This document shows, one piece after another, positions 34,617 through 42,387 of a DNA stretch of 64,000 bases (the stretch's first letter is position 1; the number at the start of each line of letters is the position of its first letter). The position numbers were made by a program, and so were the translations under genes. The stretch covers positions 62,001-126,000 of the forward strand of contig NZ_JAATEN010000008.1 in the NCBI RefSeq assembly GCF_012034935.1. The letters run 5' to 3'. The notes below the pieces were generated by a model. The model did not search any database and was not told the DNA's origin. It saw nothing but the letters and a program-made list of their open reading frames with translations. This stretch comes from Streptomyces zingiberis (GTDB lineage: Bacteria > Actinomycetota > Actinomycetes > Streptomycetales > Streptomycetaceae).

Positions 34617-34644
34617 GCCGCATCAGAGCAGCCGCATCAGAGCA
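34617..34644. repeat. 14-bp tandem duplication before the M20 peptidase gene
   Basis: GCCGCATCAGAGCA occurs twice head to tail, ending 18 nt before the start codon; could alter leader length or spacing. The rest of the tRNA-M20 gap (34337-34616) shows nothing else. Confidence 0.75.
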
Positions 34645-34662
34645 TCGGAGAGGCAGGGCAGC

Positions 34663-36000
34663 GTGAGCGCATCGCATTCCGCCGCGGCGGCGACCGGAGC
34701 AGTCACCGGCGAGGACGAGGTCGTCGATCTCTGCCGGGACCTCATCCGCATCGACACCAGCAACTACGGGGACCACTCCGGGCCCGGCGAGCGCGCCGCC
34801 GCGGAGTACGTCGCGGAGAAGCTGGCCGAGGTCGGCCTGGAACCGCGGATCATCGAGTCGCACCGGGGACGCGCCTCCACCGTGGCGCGGATCGAGGGCG
34901 AGGACCCGTCCCGGCCCGCGCTGCTCATCCACGGCCACACCGACGTCGTCCCGGCCAACGCCGACGACTGGACGCACCACCCCTTCTCCGGCGAGATCGC
35001 CGACGGCTGCGTCTGGGGCCGGGGCGCGGTCGACATGAAGGACATGGACGCGATGACCCTGGCGGTCGTCCGCGACCGGCTGCGCAGCGGGCGCAAGCCG
35101 CCCCGCGACATCGTGCTGGCCTTCCTCGCCGACGAGGAGGCCGGCGGCGTCTACGGCGCCCGCCACCTGGTCGACCACCACCCCGGCCTGTTCGAGGGCG
35201 TCACCGAGGCCATCGGCGAGGTCGGCGGCTTCTCGTTCACCGTCAACGAGAACCTCCGGCTCTACCTGGTGGAGACCGCGCAGAAAGGCATGCACTGGAT
35301 GCGGCTCACCGTGGACGGCACCGCCGGCCACGGCTCGATGACCAACACCGACAACGCCATCACCGAGCTCTGCGAGGCCGTGGGCCGGCTGGGCCGTCAC
35401 CAGTTCCCGGTGCGGGTCACCAAGACCGTCCGGTCCTTCCTCGACGAGCTCTCCGACGCGCTGGGCACCCCGCTGGACCCCGAGGACATGGACGAGACGC
35501 TCGCCAAGCTCGGCGGCATCGCCAAGATCATCGGCGCCACCCTGCGGAACACCGCCGCCCCCACGATGCTCGGCGCCGGCTACAAGGTGAACGTGATCCC
35601 GGGACAGGCCACCGCGCACGTGGACGGCCGCTTCCTGCCGGGGTACGAGGAGGAGTTCCTGGCCGACCTGGACCGGATCCTCGGCCCGCGGGTGCGGCGC
35701 GAGGACGTCCACACCGACAAGGCCCTGGAGACCGGGTTCGACGGCTCGCTGGTCGACGCCATGCGGAACGCCCTGAAGGCCGAGGACCCCATCGCGCACG
35801 CCGTGCCGTACTGCCTCTCCGGCGGCACCGACGCGAAGTCCTTCGACGACCTCGGCATCCGCTGCTTCGGGTTCGCCCCGCTGAAGCTCCCGCCGGAGCT
35901 GGACTTCGCCGGCATGTTCCACGGCGTGGACGAGCGGGTTCCGGTGGACGGACTGACCTTCGGGGTGCGCGTGCTCGACCGCTTCCTCGACCAGTGCTGA
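34663..36000 (+). CDS. M20-family metallopeptidase/deacylase
   Basis: 445 aa cytoplasmic dizinc hydrolase (acetylornithine deacetylase/succinyl-diaminopimelate desuccinylase/carboxypeptidase group). Zinc and catalytic motifs: LLIHGHTDVVP near residue 85, GRGAVDMKDMD near 119, FLADEEAGG near 150 (catalytic Glu pair), and the C-terminal SGGTDAKSFDDLG. Dimerisation domain about 215-325 with GTAGHGSM. GTG at 34663 preceded by GGAGAGG. No biosynthetic partners adjacent, so dipeptidase-type turnover is more likely than amino acid biosynthesis (inference). Conserved next to chpH in Streptomyces. Confidence 0.9.
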   Translation: MSASHSAAAATGAVTGEDEVVDLCRDLIRIDTSNYGDHSGPGERAAAEYVAEKLAEVGLEPRIIESHRGRASTVARIEGEDPSRPALLIHGHTDVVPANADDWTHHPFSGEIADGCVWGRGAVDMKDMDAMTLAVVRDRLRSGRKPPRDIVLAFLADEEAGGVYGARHLVDHHPGLFEGVTEAIGEVGGFSFTVNENLRLYLVETAQKGMHWMRLTVDGTAGHGSMTNTDNAITELCEAVGRLGRHQFPVRVTKTVRSFLDELSDALGTPLDPEDMDETLAKLGGIAKIIGATLRNTAAPTMLGAGYKVNVIPGQATAHVDGRFLPGYEEEFLADLDRILGPRVRREDVHTDKALETGFDGSLVDAMRNALKAEDPIAHAVPYCLSGGTDAKSFDDLGIRCFGFAPLKLPPELDFAGMFHGVDERVPVDGLTFGVRVLDRFLDQC

Positions 36001-36028
36001 CCGGCGCCGGCCCGGGCCGCGCGCCGGC

Positions 36029-36094
36029 GTCTCCGCCGTCCGCGCGGCCTCTGCCCGTGCCGTCTCCGCCGTCCGCGCCGTCTCTGCCCGTGCC
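36029..36094. repeat. 33-bp tandem repeat between M20 gene and chpH
   Basis: Two copies of a 33-bp unit (36029-36061, 36062-36094) differing at two or three positions, followed by a partial third. Downstream, several GC hairpins (for example 36176-36197) may end M20 transcription. Confidence 0.7.
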
Positions 36095-36366
36095 GTCTCT
36101 GCCGTTCTCCCCGCCGTCCGGGCGTCCGCCGGTCTCCGCCGGTCACCGTTTCGGCTGCTGAGACCCCGCGCCGGTGGGCCCGGAGCGGGGCGGGCCCGTG
36201 ACCGCGGCGGTGCGGGCCCGCCCGCGGGCCGGGGATCAACTTCGTGCCGCCGCCTCGCCGGAACGGGTGAAGCGTGGCGGCGGCTCGTTCCTCCCCTACT
36301 CCTTCTTCGTTACAGGAGATGCGATCCGAGGTCGGGTTCGCACTGCCAACGAGGAGGAACATCCAG

Positions 36367-36600
36367 ATGATCAAGAAGGTCGCGGCGGTCACCGCCGCCG
36401 CCGGTGGACTGATGCTCGCGGGCGCGGGCATGGCGGCTGCCGATTCCGCCGCCGGGGGGACCGCCACGGACTCGCCGGGCGTCGTCTCCGGCAACACCAT
36501 CCAGGTGCCGGCGCACGTCCCGGTCAACCTCTGCGGAACCACCGTCTCCGTGATCGGCCTGCTCAACCCCGCCACGGACAACGGCTGCACCCACAGCTGA
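36367..36600 (+). CDS. chpH: Short chaplin ChpH
   Basis: 77-residue secreted amyloid-forming surface protein. Signal peptide about 1-25 (MIKKVAAVTAAAGGLMLAGA), then one chaplin domain (36-77) with SPGVVSGNTIQVPAHVPVN, the two conserved Cys56 and Cys74 and GLLNPA. Short chaplins coat aerial hyphae and spores and lower water surface tension. Very close in layout to S. coelicolor ChpH (SCO1675). Start follows a strong GAGGAGGAA site. In S. coelicolor the gene is sigma-BldN dependent; I could not identify a convincing BldN promoter here. Confidence 0.97.
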   Translation: MIKKVAAVTAAAGGLMLAGAGMAAADSAAGGTATDSPGVVSGNTIQVPAHVPVNLCGTTVSVIGLLNPATDNGCTHS

Positions 36601-36638
36601 CTTCGCAGCGACGACCCGACGGGGTGTGATCGCCGGGT

Positions 36639-36671
36639 GGCCCCGGAGTGCACGCCACGCACTCCGGGGCC
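36639..36671 (+). terminator. Hairpin between chpH and chpC
   Basis: GGCCCCGGAGTG and CACTCCGGGGCC pair perfectly across a 9-nt loop, 38 nt past the chpH stop, so chpH can be made in excess of chpC. Confidence 0.75.
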
Positions 36672-36740
36672 GTCCGTTTCCCGCGGGCGGGAGGCAGTCC
36701 CGCGCGCTTTTCGAACGGCAGAGACAGAGGAACGAGATCC

Positions 36741-37517
36741 ATGCGACACGTCGCGAGGAAAACCCTGATCACCGCGGCCGCCGCGGGTGGCGTATTCGCC
36801 GCCACGGCGGGCTACGCGGCCGCTGACGCGGGCGCCGACGGTGGCGCCGCCAACTCGCCGGGCGTGCTCTCGGGGAACAACATCCAGGCCCCGCTGCACG
36901 TGCCGGTGAACGCCTGCGGCACCACCGTGAACGTCATCGGGCTGTTCAACCCGTCGCAGGGCAACGCCTGCGACACGGGTGGCAGCGGCTCCACGGCGAC
37001 CGGGGCGACCACCGAGTCCGGGGGCATCGCCTCCGGCAACAACGTCCAGGCCCCGGTCCACGTGCCGGCGAACGTCTGCGGCACCGGTGTCAGCGTCATC
37101 GGGGTGGGGAACGACGCCGGCCCGAACGACTGCTCGACGGGCTCCGACGGTCCCGGCACCCCGCCCCCCAGCACCCCGCCCCCCGGCTACCCGGACCCGG
37201 GGACGCCGGGTGGACCCGGCGAGCCGGGTGACCCCGGGGACCCGGGCGGCCCCGGTGAGCCCGGAGACCCGGGCTACCCCGAGGGCCCGGACGACGAGGA
37301 CTGCCCCTGCGGCCCGGACGAGGACACCGAGGCCTCGGGGGGCGGCGACGACACCGTGGAGACGAGCGGCGCGGAGACGGCCGAGGCCGAGCAGCCGAAG
37401 GCCGTCGAGGAACTCGCCCACACGGGTGCCGGTTCGCTGGCGCTCACCGTCCCGGTCGGCGCGGGTCTGCTGACCGGTGGCGCCCTGCTCTACCGGCGCT
37501 CCCGCGTCAGGGCCTGA
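36741..37517 (+). CDS. chpC: Long, sortase-anchored chaplin ChpC with collagen-like linker
   Basis: 258 aa. Signal peptide 1-28; two chaplin domains (about 37-77 with Cys59/Cys77 and 94-131 with Cys113/Cys131); linker 137-222; LAHTG sortase motif at 225-229, hydrophobic helix and YRRSRVRA tail. Class E sortase should link it to peptidoglycan, providing anchors for short chaplins. Unusual: residues 154-180 are nine consecutive Gly-X-Pro triplets, collagen-like, followed by an acidic CPC-containing stretch (DDEDCPCGPDED). ATG with AGAGGAA upstream. Corresponds to S. coelicolor chpC (SCO1674), next to chpH as here. Confidence 0.95.
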   Translation: MRHVARKTLITAAAAGGVFAATAGYAAADAGADGGAANSPGVLSGNNIQAPLHVPVNACGTTVNVIGLFNPSQGNACDTGGSGSTATGATTESGGIASGNNVQAPVHVPANVCGTGVSVIGVGNDAGPNDCSTGSDGPGTPPPSTPPPGYPDPGTPGGPGEPGDPGDPGGPGEPGDPGYPEGPDDEDCPCGPDEDTEASGGGDDTVETSGAETAEAEQPKAVEELAHTGAGSLALTVPVGAGLLTGGALLYRRSRVRA

Positions 37518-37573
37518 GCCGCCACGGCGCCTGATCCTCCGGGAGTGGAGGGGCGCCGGCACACCGCTCCGGG

Positions 37574-37599
37574 GAGCGGGTCCCGAACGGGGCCCGCTC
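37574..37599. terminator. Bidirectional terminator chpC / DUF5703
   Basis: 11-bp stem with one G-U pair (37574-37584 with 37589-37599) around a GAAC tetraloop, between two convergent genes. Confidence 0.65.
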
Positions 37600-37620
37600 T
37601 CCTCGCGTGTCCCGGGGCCG

Positions 37621-37809
37621 CTACCAGGTGGCGCGGACCTGGCGGATGATCCGGCGGCGCAGCCGCACGGTGCGGCTGCCGTCGCGCTTCAGCAGGAGCC
37701 GGTGCAGCTCCCAGTGCCCGTATTCGGCGTGGTCGGTCAGCAGTCGGGTGGCCGCGGCCCGGGAGACCCCGCGCGGCACATACACGTCACGAAATTCGTA
37801 TTCCGGCAT
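37621..37809 (-). CDS. DUF5703 small protein
   Basis: 62 aa: MPEYEFRDVYVPRGVSRAAA then TRLLTDHAEYGHWELHRLLL and an Arg-rich end (RTVRLRRRIIRQVRATW). Matches a small protein that follows chpC in Streptomyces (S. coelicolor has one at this place). Function unknown. No ribosome site; CACAAT lies 7 nt before the ATG, so translation is probably leaderless. Confidence 0.85.
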   Translation of the reverse strand: MPEYEFRDVYVPRGVSRAAATRLLTDHAEYGHWELHRLLLKRDGSRTVRLRRRIIRQVRATW

Positions 37810-37816
37810 CGTATCT

Positions 37817-37849
37817 ATTGTGCGGGCAGGGGCCCGGTACGGATAGCGT
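37817..37849. promoter_or_regulatory. Overlapping divergent leaderless promoters
   Basis: Minus strand: CACAAT (-10, bases 37822-37817) 7 nt before the DUF5703 ATG. Plus strand: TTGTGC (-35, 37818-37823) and GATAGC or TAGCGT (-10, 37842-37849) ending 7 nt before the ATG at 37857. The plus -35 and the minus -10 occupy the same bases, so only one direction can be bound at a time. Confidence 0.45.
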
Positions 37850-37856
37850 CTGCACC

Positions 37857-38654
37857 ATGTCTGATGCTGCGCGGCGATCCGCCGCCGAGGTACGCGCCGC
37901 CGCCGAGGCGGTCAAGGCCGCGCTGGACCGCCACCTCGCCGCGGTCGAGCGGCGCTCCGGCGAGGACGACCCGGCCGTCTTCACCGCCTTCAACGAGCTG
38001 GCCGCGGCGGCCGAGGTCTACGACGAACTGCTCTACGACGCGTACGACGAGGTCACCCCCTTCGAGATCCCCGGGGAGGACTCGCCGCCCGCCTACACGG
38101 GCCCGGAGAACCCGAGCTTCCTGAGCGTGCTGATCCGCCGCGACTACGCGGTGGCCGAACCCCGCCGGCTCTTCGCCCAGGCCGAGCGGATCATCGAGCT
38201 CGACCCGGACGCGGAGCCCGCCGTGACGGGGGCCCGGACCGGGATCGCCGGAGTGGGCAGCAGTGTGCACACGGCCCTGGGTGTGCTGTTCGGCGAGTTC
38301 GAGCCGGACGAGATCGCCTCCCGGCACCAGGAGTTCGGGCTGGAGGAGGGCGACTCCACCCTCTGGGTGACGGCGGTGGACGAGCCGCCCGAGGCGGGCG
38401 AGTGGCTCAGCGCGCCCTTCGAGGAGGTCGACTCCCAGCAGGTTCTCTGCCGCTTCGATGTCAGCTCCGTCTTCGACGAGGAGGATTTCGAGGACGCCGA
38501 GGACGCCGAGGACGCCGAAGAGATCGAGGACGCCGACGAGGCCGCGGAGGGCGGCGCCGACGTGGCGGAGGACCCGGGGAGCGGCGAACGGTCCGGGGCG
38601 GCGGGCCCCGGGGCCCGGGCCGCCGGGGGGCCGGAGCTCCCCGGCCGCGGCTGA
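37857..38654 (+). CDS. Conserved protein with acidic repeat tail, function unknown
   Basis: 265 aa, soluble. Residues 1-60 helical (AEVRAAAEAVKAALDRHL), middle region VLIRRDYAVAEPRRLFAQAE and DSTLWVTAVDEPPEAGEWL conserved-looking; after residue 200 a strongly acidic run with EDAEDAEDAEEIEDADEAAE and a Gly/Ala tail. Probably leaderless ATG at 37857. The acidic repeat is likely disordered and length-variable. No enzymatic motif recognised. Confidence 0.75.
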   Translation: MSDAARRSAAEVRAAAEAVKAALDRHLAAVERRSGEDDPAVFTAFNELAAAAEVYDELLYDAYDEVTPFEIPGEDSPPAYTGPENPSFLSVLIRRDYAVAEPRRLFAQAERIIELDPDAEPAVTGARTGIAGVGSSVHTALGVLFGEFEPDEIASRHQEFGLEEGDSTLWVTAVDEPPEAGEWLSAPFEEVDSQQVLCRFDVSSVFDEEDFEDAEDAEDAEEIEDADEAAEGGADVAEDPGSGERSGAAGPGARAAGGPELPGRG

Positions 38655-38859
38655 TCCGGCGCCCGGCACCGGACGGGACCGTCCGCGGAGAGGGCCGGTG
38701 ACGGCCGGGCCGTGCGGTGCCGGCAGGTGTCGGCAGGTGCCGGCGCCACCTGCTCCCGGGGCGCCGCCGGCCGTCCTGTTTCGCCGACCGTCCTCCCCTT
38801 CCGGCCGCGGGCCCGGCCGGCCGCCCTGAGGGACGGAAACGGCCGGTGCCCGCGGGACC

Positions 38860-41235
38860 TCAGGCGGGTGGCGGCAGGGCCCGCAGCAAGGTCCGCAGCC
38901 GGGTGGTGCGCGCGGTGACGGGCACCCCGGCCACGGCCCGGGGCAGGGCCTGCTCCACACCGTGCACCACGGAGAGATGACGTTCGGCCCGGCCGAAGGC
39001 CGTGTAGACCCAGGCGCGGGTCAGCGTGTCCGCGGCGTCCCCCGGGAGGACGACCACGGCCGCGGGCCACACCGTGCCGGCCGCCTGATGGGCGGTGACG
39101 GCCCAGCCGTGACGGAGGGCGCCGGCGGCCACCTGCTCCCGGGGGACCGCCAGCCGGCCGCCCTCCCACTCCAGCCACAGGCCCTCCGCGTCCGCGCCGG
39201 CCACCGTGGCGACGAGCGCCCGGCCCGGCGCGGGGGAGTGGACCACGCGGTCCCCCGGGTCGAAGCCGCCGAACCGGCCCGGCCCGGGGTTGAGGCGCTC
39301 CTTCAGCGCCGCGTTGAGCGCACGGGTGCCCGCCGGACCGCCGTGGACGGGCGTGATGACCTGCGTCGCCTCGCTCGCCACCCCGATCGCGCGCGGCACG
39401 GAGTCGGCGACGAGCTGCACGGTGCGGTGCACCGCTTCGCCGGCGTCCTGGACCGGCACGATCACCACTTCCTTCCCCGGGGCGTCCACCGCGGGCAGCT
39501 CCCCGGCCCCGACGGCGGAGACCAGCTCCCCGAGCGGCCCGGGGTCGGGGGTGCGGGAGGCGAGCCGCGGGCAGACCGCGGCGGCGAGCAGATCGGCGAA
39601 GACCTCGCCGGGGCCGGCCGGCCGGAGCAGGCCCGGGTCTCCGCTGAGGACCAGCCGCGCGCCGTCCGGCACGGACTCCACCAGCGCGGCGGCGGTCTCC
39701 ACGTCGAGCAGGGGCGCGTCGAGGACGACGAGCAGGTCCAGGGCGAGGGCGCCGTCCTGGTCACGGGCCGGGCCCTCGGTGCCCGCCAGCAGTCCGGCGA
39801 CCGTCACCACCGGGGCGCTCCCGGCCGCGCCGGGCCCTTCGCCGCCGGCCGGTCCGCCGTCCCTCCCGCCGCTCCCGGGGGCCCCGGGAGCGGTCTCCGA
39901 GGCAGCGGAGGGGCCCGGGGAGAGCAGGGCGGCGGCACGGAGCCGGCCGGCCGGGCCGTGCACCGCGGCGCAGGCGCGCAGCCCCAGCCCGGCCGCGGCT
40001 GCGAGCAGCGCCAGGGGCTCGGCGCGCGCCGCCTCACCGCCGGTGTGTGCCACGAGACCGTGCCGGGCGGCGGCCCGGATCAGTTCGGCGGCGGACGGGG
40101 AGGGCGCCGCCTCCGCCGCGGCCCGCCAGCCGGCGTCCCCGCCGGCGCCGGCCCCCGCGGTGAAGGTGGCGAGGATCCGGCCGAGGCCCTCGGCGAGGCT
40201 CTCCTCCGCCAGGGCGTGCCGCTCCAGGCCCAGCAGGACCCGCACCGGCCGCTCCGCCTCCGGATCCTGACCGTCCGTGCCGGGGTCCGTGCCGGGGTCC
40301 GTGCGGGCGCCCGTGCCGGGGCCCGCGGCGGGCCCGGCGGCTCCCCGGGAGGGGCCGGGTTCGTCCACCGGGTCCTCGAAGAGGAGCACCCCGCCGGCGT
40401 CCACCGCGTCCCGCAGCGCCGCGTCCGGGTCGGGCACGGACTGCCGCGCCAGCGCCTCACGCAGCGCGGACGGCTCCAGCACGGTGTGCCCGCGCAGCGC
40501 CGCCCGCTCCAGCAGCCACTGGACGAGCGCCTCGGCGCGCCGCCCGTCACCCGGGCCGGCGCCGGGGCCGAGCAGGGCCCGCGCGAAGCCGTCGGCCTGC
40601 TCCGGCCGGACACGGGGTACCGACAGCAACTGCCAGGGGTTCTCCTGGAGCGCCACCGCGGCGGGCTCCCCGAGCGCGTCCACCACCGGCTCCGTCAGGG
40701 ACTCCGGCGCGCCGCCCCGGGCCAGGACCTCCCGTACCTCCCCGCTCAGCTCCGCCCGCCGGGCCGCGGGCAGCGCCGGGGCCGGCGCGGCGGAGCCGGA
40801 GCCGCCCGGGGACGGCGGGCCGGGACGCGGGCCGAAGGCGCCACCGGCCGGAGCGGGGGCGCCCGCCGGGGCGGCCGGGCGCCGGGGCGCGGGGGGACGC
40901 GGCTCGGCGAAGAACGAGGCGGCGGAACGCTCGCCGCTCTCCACCGCCCGCACGGCCGCGGCCAGCGCCTCGGCCGCCGGGGACCGCCGCGGCCCGGCAC
41001 CCGCCCGGCCGTCCGCCGTCTCCGCCGGTCCGGGGGCCGTCACCGCCGTCTCCGGCGCCGGGGCGTGCGGATCCGGGCCACCGGGATCCGGACCGGCCGG
41101 CCCCGGGGCCACGGCACCCGCCGCGCTGTGCGGGGCCGCGGCCGGGGCGGGCGTGGCCGGGTCCGCCGGGGGCTCCGCCGCGGACGGGCCGTCGGGCTCC
41201 GGGGCGGTCCGGTCGGCGGGGCGGTCCGTGGTCAC
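38860..41235 (-). CDS. Degenerate RecD-like helicase protein
   Basis: 791 aa. Overall plan of actinobacterial RecD2-like proteins: helix-hairpin-helix-type N-terminal part (GEPAAVALQENPWQLL near 205), SF1 core and C-terminal UvrD/RecD fold ending GWAVTAHQAAGTVWPAAVVV and WVYTAFGRAERHLSVVHG. But the Walker A site near 395 reads HTGGEAARAEPL with no G-K-T, the Walker B near 497 is VVLDAPLLD (no D-E), and motif III is SGDPGLLRP (no Q). ATP hydrolysis therefore looks lost, while the fold is retained; a DNA-binding or structural role is possible. First 145 residues are Pro/Ala-rich. GTG start overlaps the aldo/keto reductase stop (GTGA). Confidence 0.8.
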   Translation of the reverse strand: MTTDRPADRTAPEPDGPSAAEPPADPATPAPAAAPHSAAGAVAPGPAGPDPGGPDPHAPAPETAVTAPGPAETADGRAGAGPRRSPAAEALAAAVRAVESGERSAASFFAEPRPPAPRRPAAPAGAPAPAGGAFGPRPGPPSPGGSGSAAPAPALPAARRAELSGEVREVLARGGAPESLTEPVVDALGEPAAVALQENPWQLLSVPRVRPEQADGFARALLGPGAGPGDGRRAEALVQWLLERAALRGHTVLEPSALREALARQSVPDPDAALRDAVDAGGVLLFEDPVDEPGPSRGAAGPAAGPGTGARTDPGTDPGTDGQDPEAERPVRVLLGLERHALAEESLAEGLGRILATFTAGAGAGGDAGWRAAAEAAPSPSAAELIRAAARHGLVAHTGGEAARAEPLALLAAAAGLGLRACAAVHGPAGRLRAAALLSPGPSAASETAPGAPGSGGRDGGPAGGEGPGAAGSAPVVTVAGLLAGTEGPARDQDGALALDLLVVLDAPLLDVETAAALVESVPDGARLVLSGDPGLLRPAGPGEVFADLLAAAVCPRLASRTPDPGPLGELVSAVGAGELPAVDAPGKEVVIVPVQDAGEAVHRTVQLVADSVPRAIGVASEATQVITPVHGGPAGTRALNAALKERLNPGPGRFGGFDPGDRVVHSPAPGRALVATVAGADAEGLWLEWEGGRLAVPREQVAAGALRHGWAVTAHQAAGTVWPAAVVVLPGDAADTLTRAWVYTAFGRAERHLSVVHGVEQALPRAVAGVPVTARTTRLRTLLRALPPPA

Positions 41236-42212
41236 AGCGTGCTCCAGTCCTGGTCGGGGTAGCGGTGCACCGGCGCGGACACGTCGTCCAGCGCCTGGCA
41301 GATCTCGTCGGGAAGACTAAGCGTCTCCACTGACAGGGCCGCGGCGAGCTGCGCCGCCGTCCGGGCCCCGACGACGGGGGCGGCCACCCCCGGCTGGTCC
41401 CGGACCCAGGCGAGGGCCACCTGCAGCGGGGTCGCCGCCAGCCCTTCGGCGGCGATGGCCACGGCGTCGACGACGCGCCGCGCCGTCTCGTCGAGGTACG
41501 GGGCGACGAAACCGGAGAGGCGGGCCGAGGCGCCGCGGGAGTCGGCCGGGGTCGTGTGCCGGTACTTGCCGGTGAGCACGCCGCGCCCCAGAGGGGAGGA
41601 CGGCAGCAGGCCCACCCCGAGGTCCCGCGCCGCGGGCAGCACCTCCCGCTCGACGCCGCGCTGCACCAGCGAGTACTCCATCTGCGTACTGGCCAGCCGG
41701 GTGCGGCCGGCCGCGCCGAGCTGCCAGGTCGCCGCCTTGGCGAGCTGCCAGCCGCTGTAGTTGGAGACCCCGGCGTAGCGGGCGCGGCCGCTACGCACGG
41801 CGGCGTCCACCGCCTCCAGCGACTCCTCCAGCGGGGTCTGCGGGTCGAAGGCGTGGAGCTGCCACAGGTCGACGTGGTCGGTACCGAGCCGCTCCAGGGA
41901 GGCGTCGAGCGCCGCGAGCAGGTGGCGGCGCGAGCAGTCGAAGCGCCGCTCCGGGTCCGGGACGCTGCCCGCCTTGGTCGCCAGGACGAGATCGCCCCGC
42001 GGGACCAGGCCGTCCAGGAACCGCCCGAGGAGATACTCGGCACCGCCGTCCGCGTAGACGTCCGCGGTGTCGACGAGGGTGCCGCCCGCCTCCCAGAACG
42101 CCTTGAGCTGCTCGGCCGCGTCGTTCTCACCGGTGTCCCGGCCCCAGGTCAGGGTGCCGAGCCCGATCCGCGATACCCGCAGGCCCGTCCGGCCGAGGTG
42201 CCTCTGCTTCAT
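41232..42212 (-). CDS. Aldo/keto reductase
   Basis: 326 aa NADPH-dependent oxidoreductase. Catalytic tetrad visible: Asp and Tyr in VDTADVYADGG near residue 48, Lys in LATKAGS near 80, His in DLWQLHAFD near 118. Cofactor segments GVSNYSGWQL, YSLVQRGVE and SSPLGRGVLTGKY. Upstream gene of the pair with the RecD-like protein, coupled by a 4-bp overlap. Substrate unknown. Confidence 0.93.
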   Translation of the reverse strand: MKQRHLGRTGLRVSRIGLGTLTWGRDTGENDAAEQLKAFWEAGGTLVDTADVYADGGAEYLLGRFLDGLVPRGDLVLATKAGSVPDPERRFDCSRRHLLAALDASLERLGTDHVDLWQLHAFDPQTPLEESLEAVDAAVRSGRARYAGVSNYSGWQLAKAATWQLGAAGRTRLASTQMEYSLVQRGVEREVLPAARDLGVGLLPSSPLGRGVLTGKYRHTTPADSRGASARLSGFVAPYLDETARRVVDAVAIAAEGLAATPLQVALAWVRDQPGVAAPVVGARTAAQLAAALSVETLSLPDEICQALDDVSAPVHRYPDQDWSTL

Positions 42213-42338
42213 GGGCGCAGAGGTTACTGGCCGCCGGGCCGCGGGCGGTGACGCGTGTCATGGCCCGGGCCGCCGCCCGGTGTCCCCCCGGGCGCTGACG
42301 GGACCCCGGCCGCCGCGCTAGAGTCCAGGGCGGAAGAC

Positions 42339-42377
42339 ATTACTCATCGGTAATCTCAACGGTGGTCTCATCGGTAA
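42339..42377. promoter_or_regulatory. Inverted and direct repeats before the LLM oxidoreductase gene
   Basis: ATTAC-TCATCG-GTAAT (42339-42354) is an inverted repeat; CTCATCGGTAA occurs at 42343-42353 and again at 42367-42377, 24 bp (about two helical turns) apart. Both lie in the 49 bp before the start. Probably a double operator for an unknown repressor. Confidence 0.5.
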
Positions 42378-42387
42378 GGGGAGCGAT

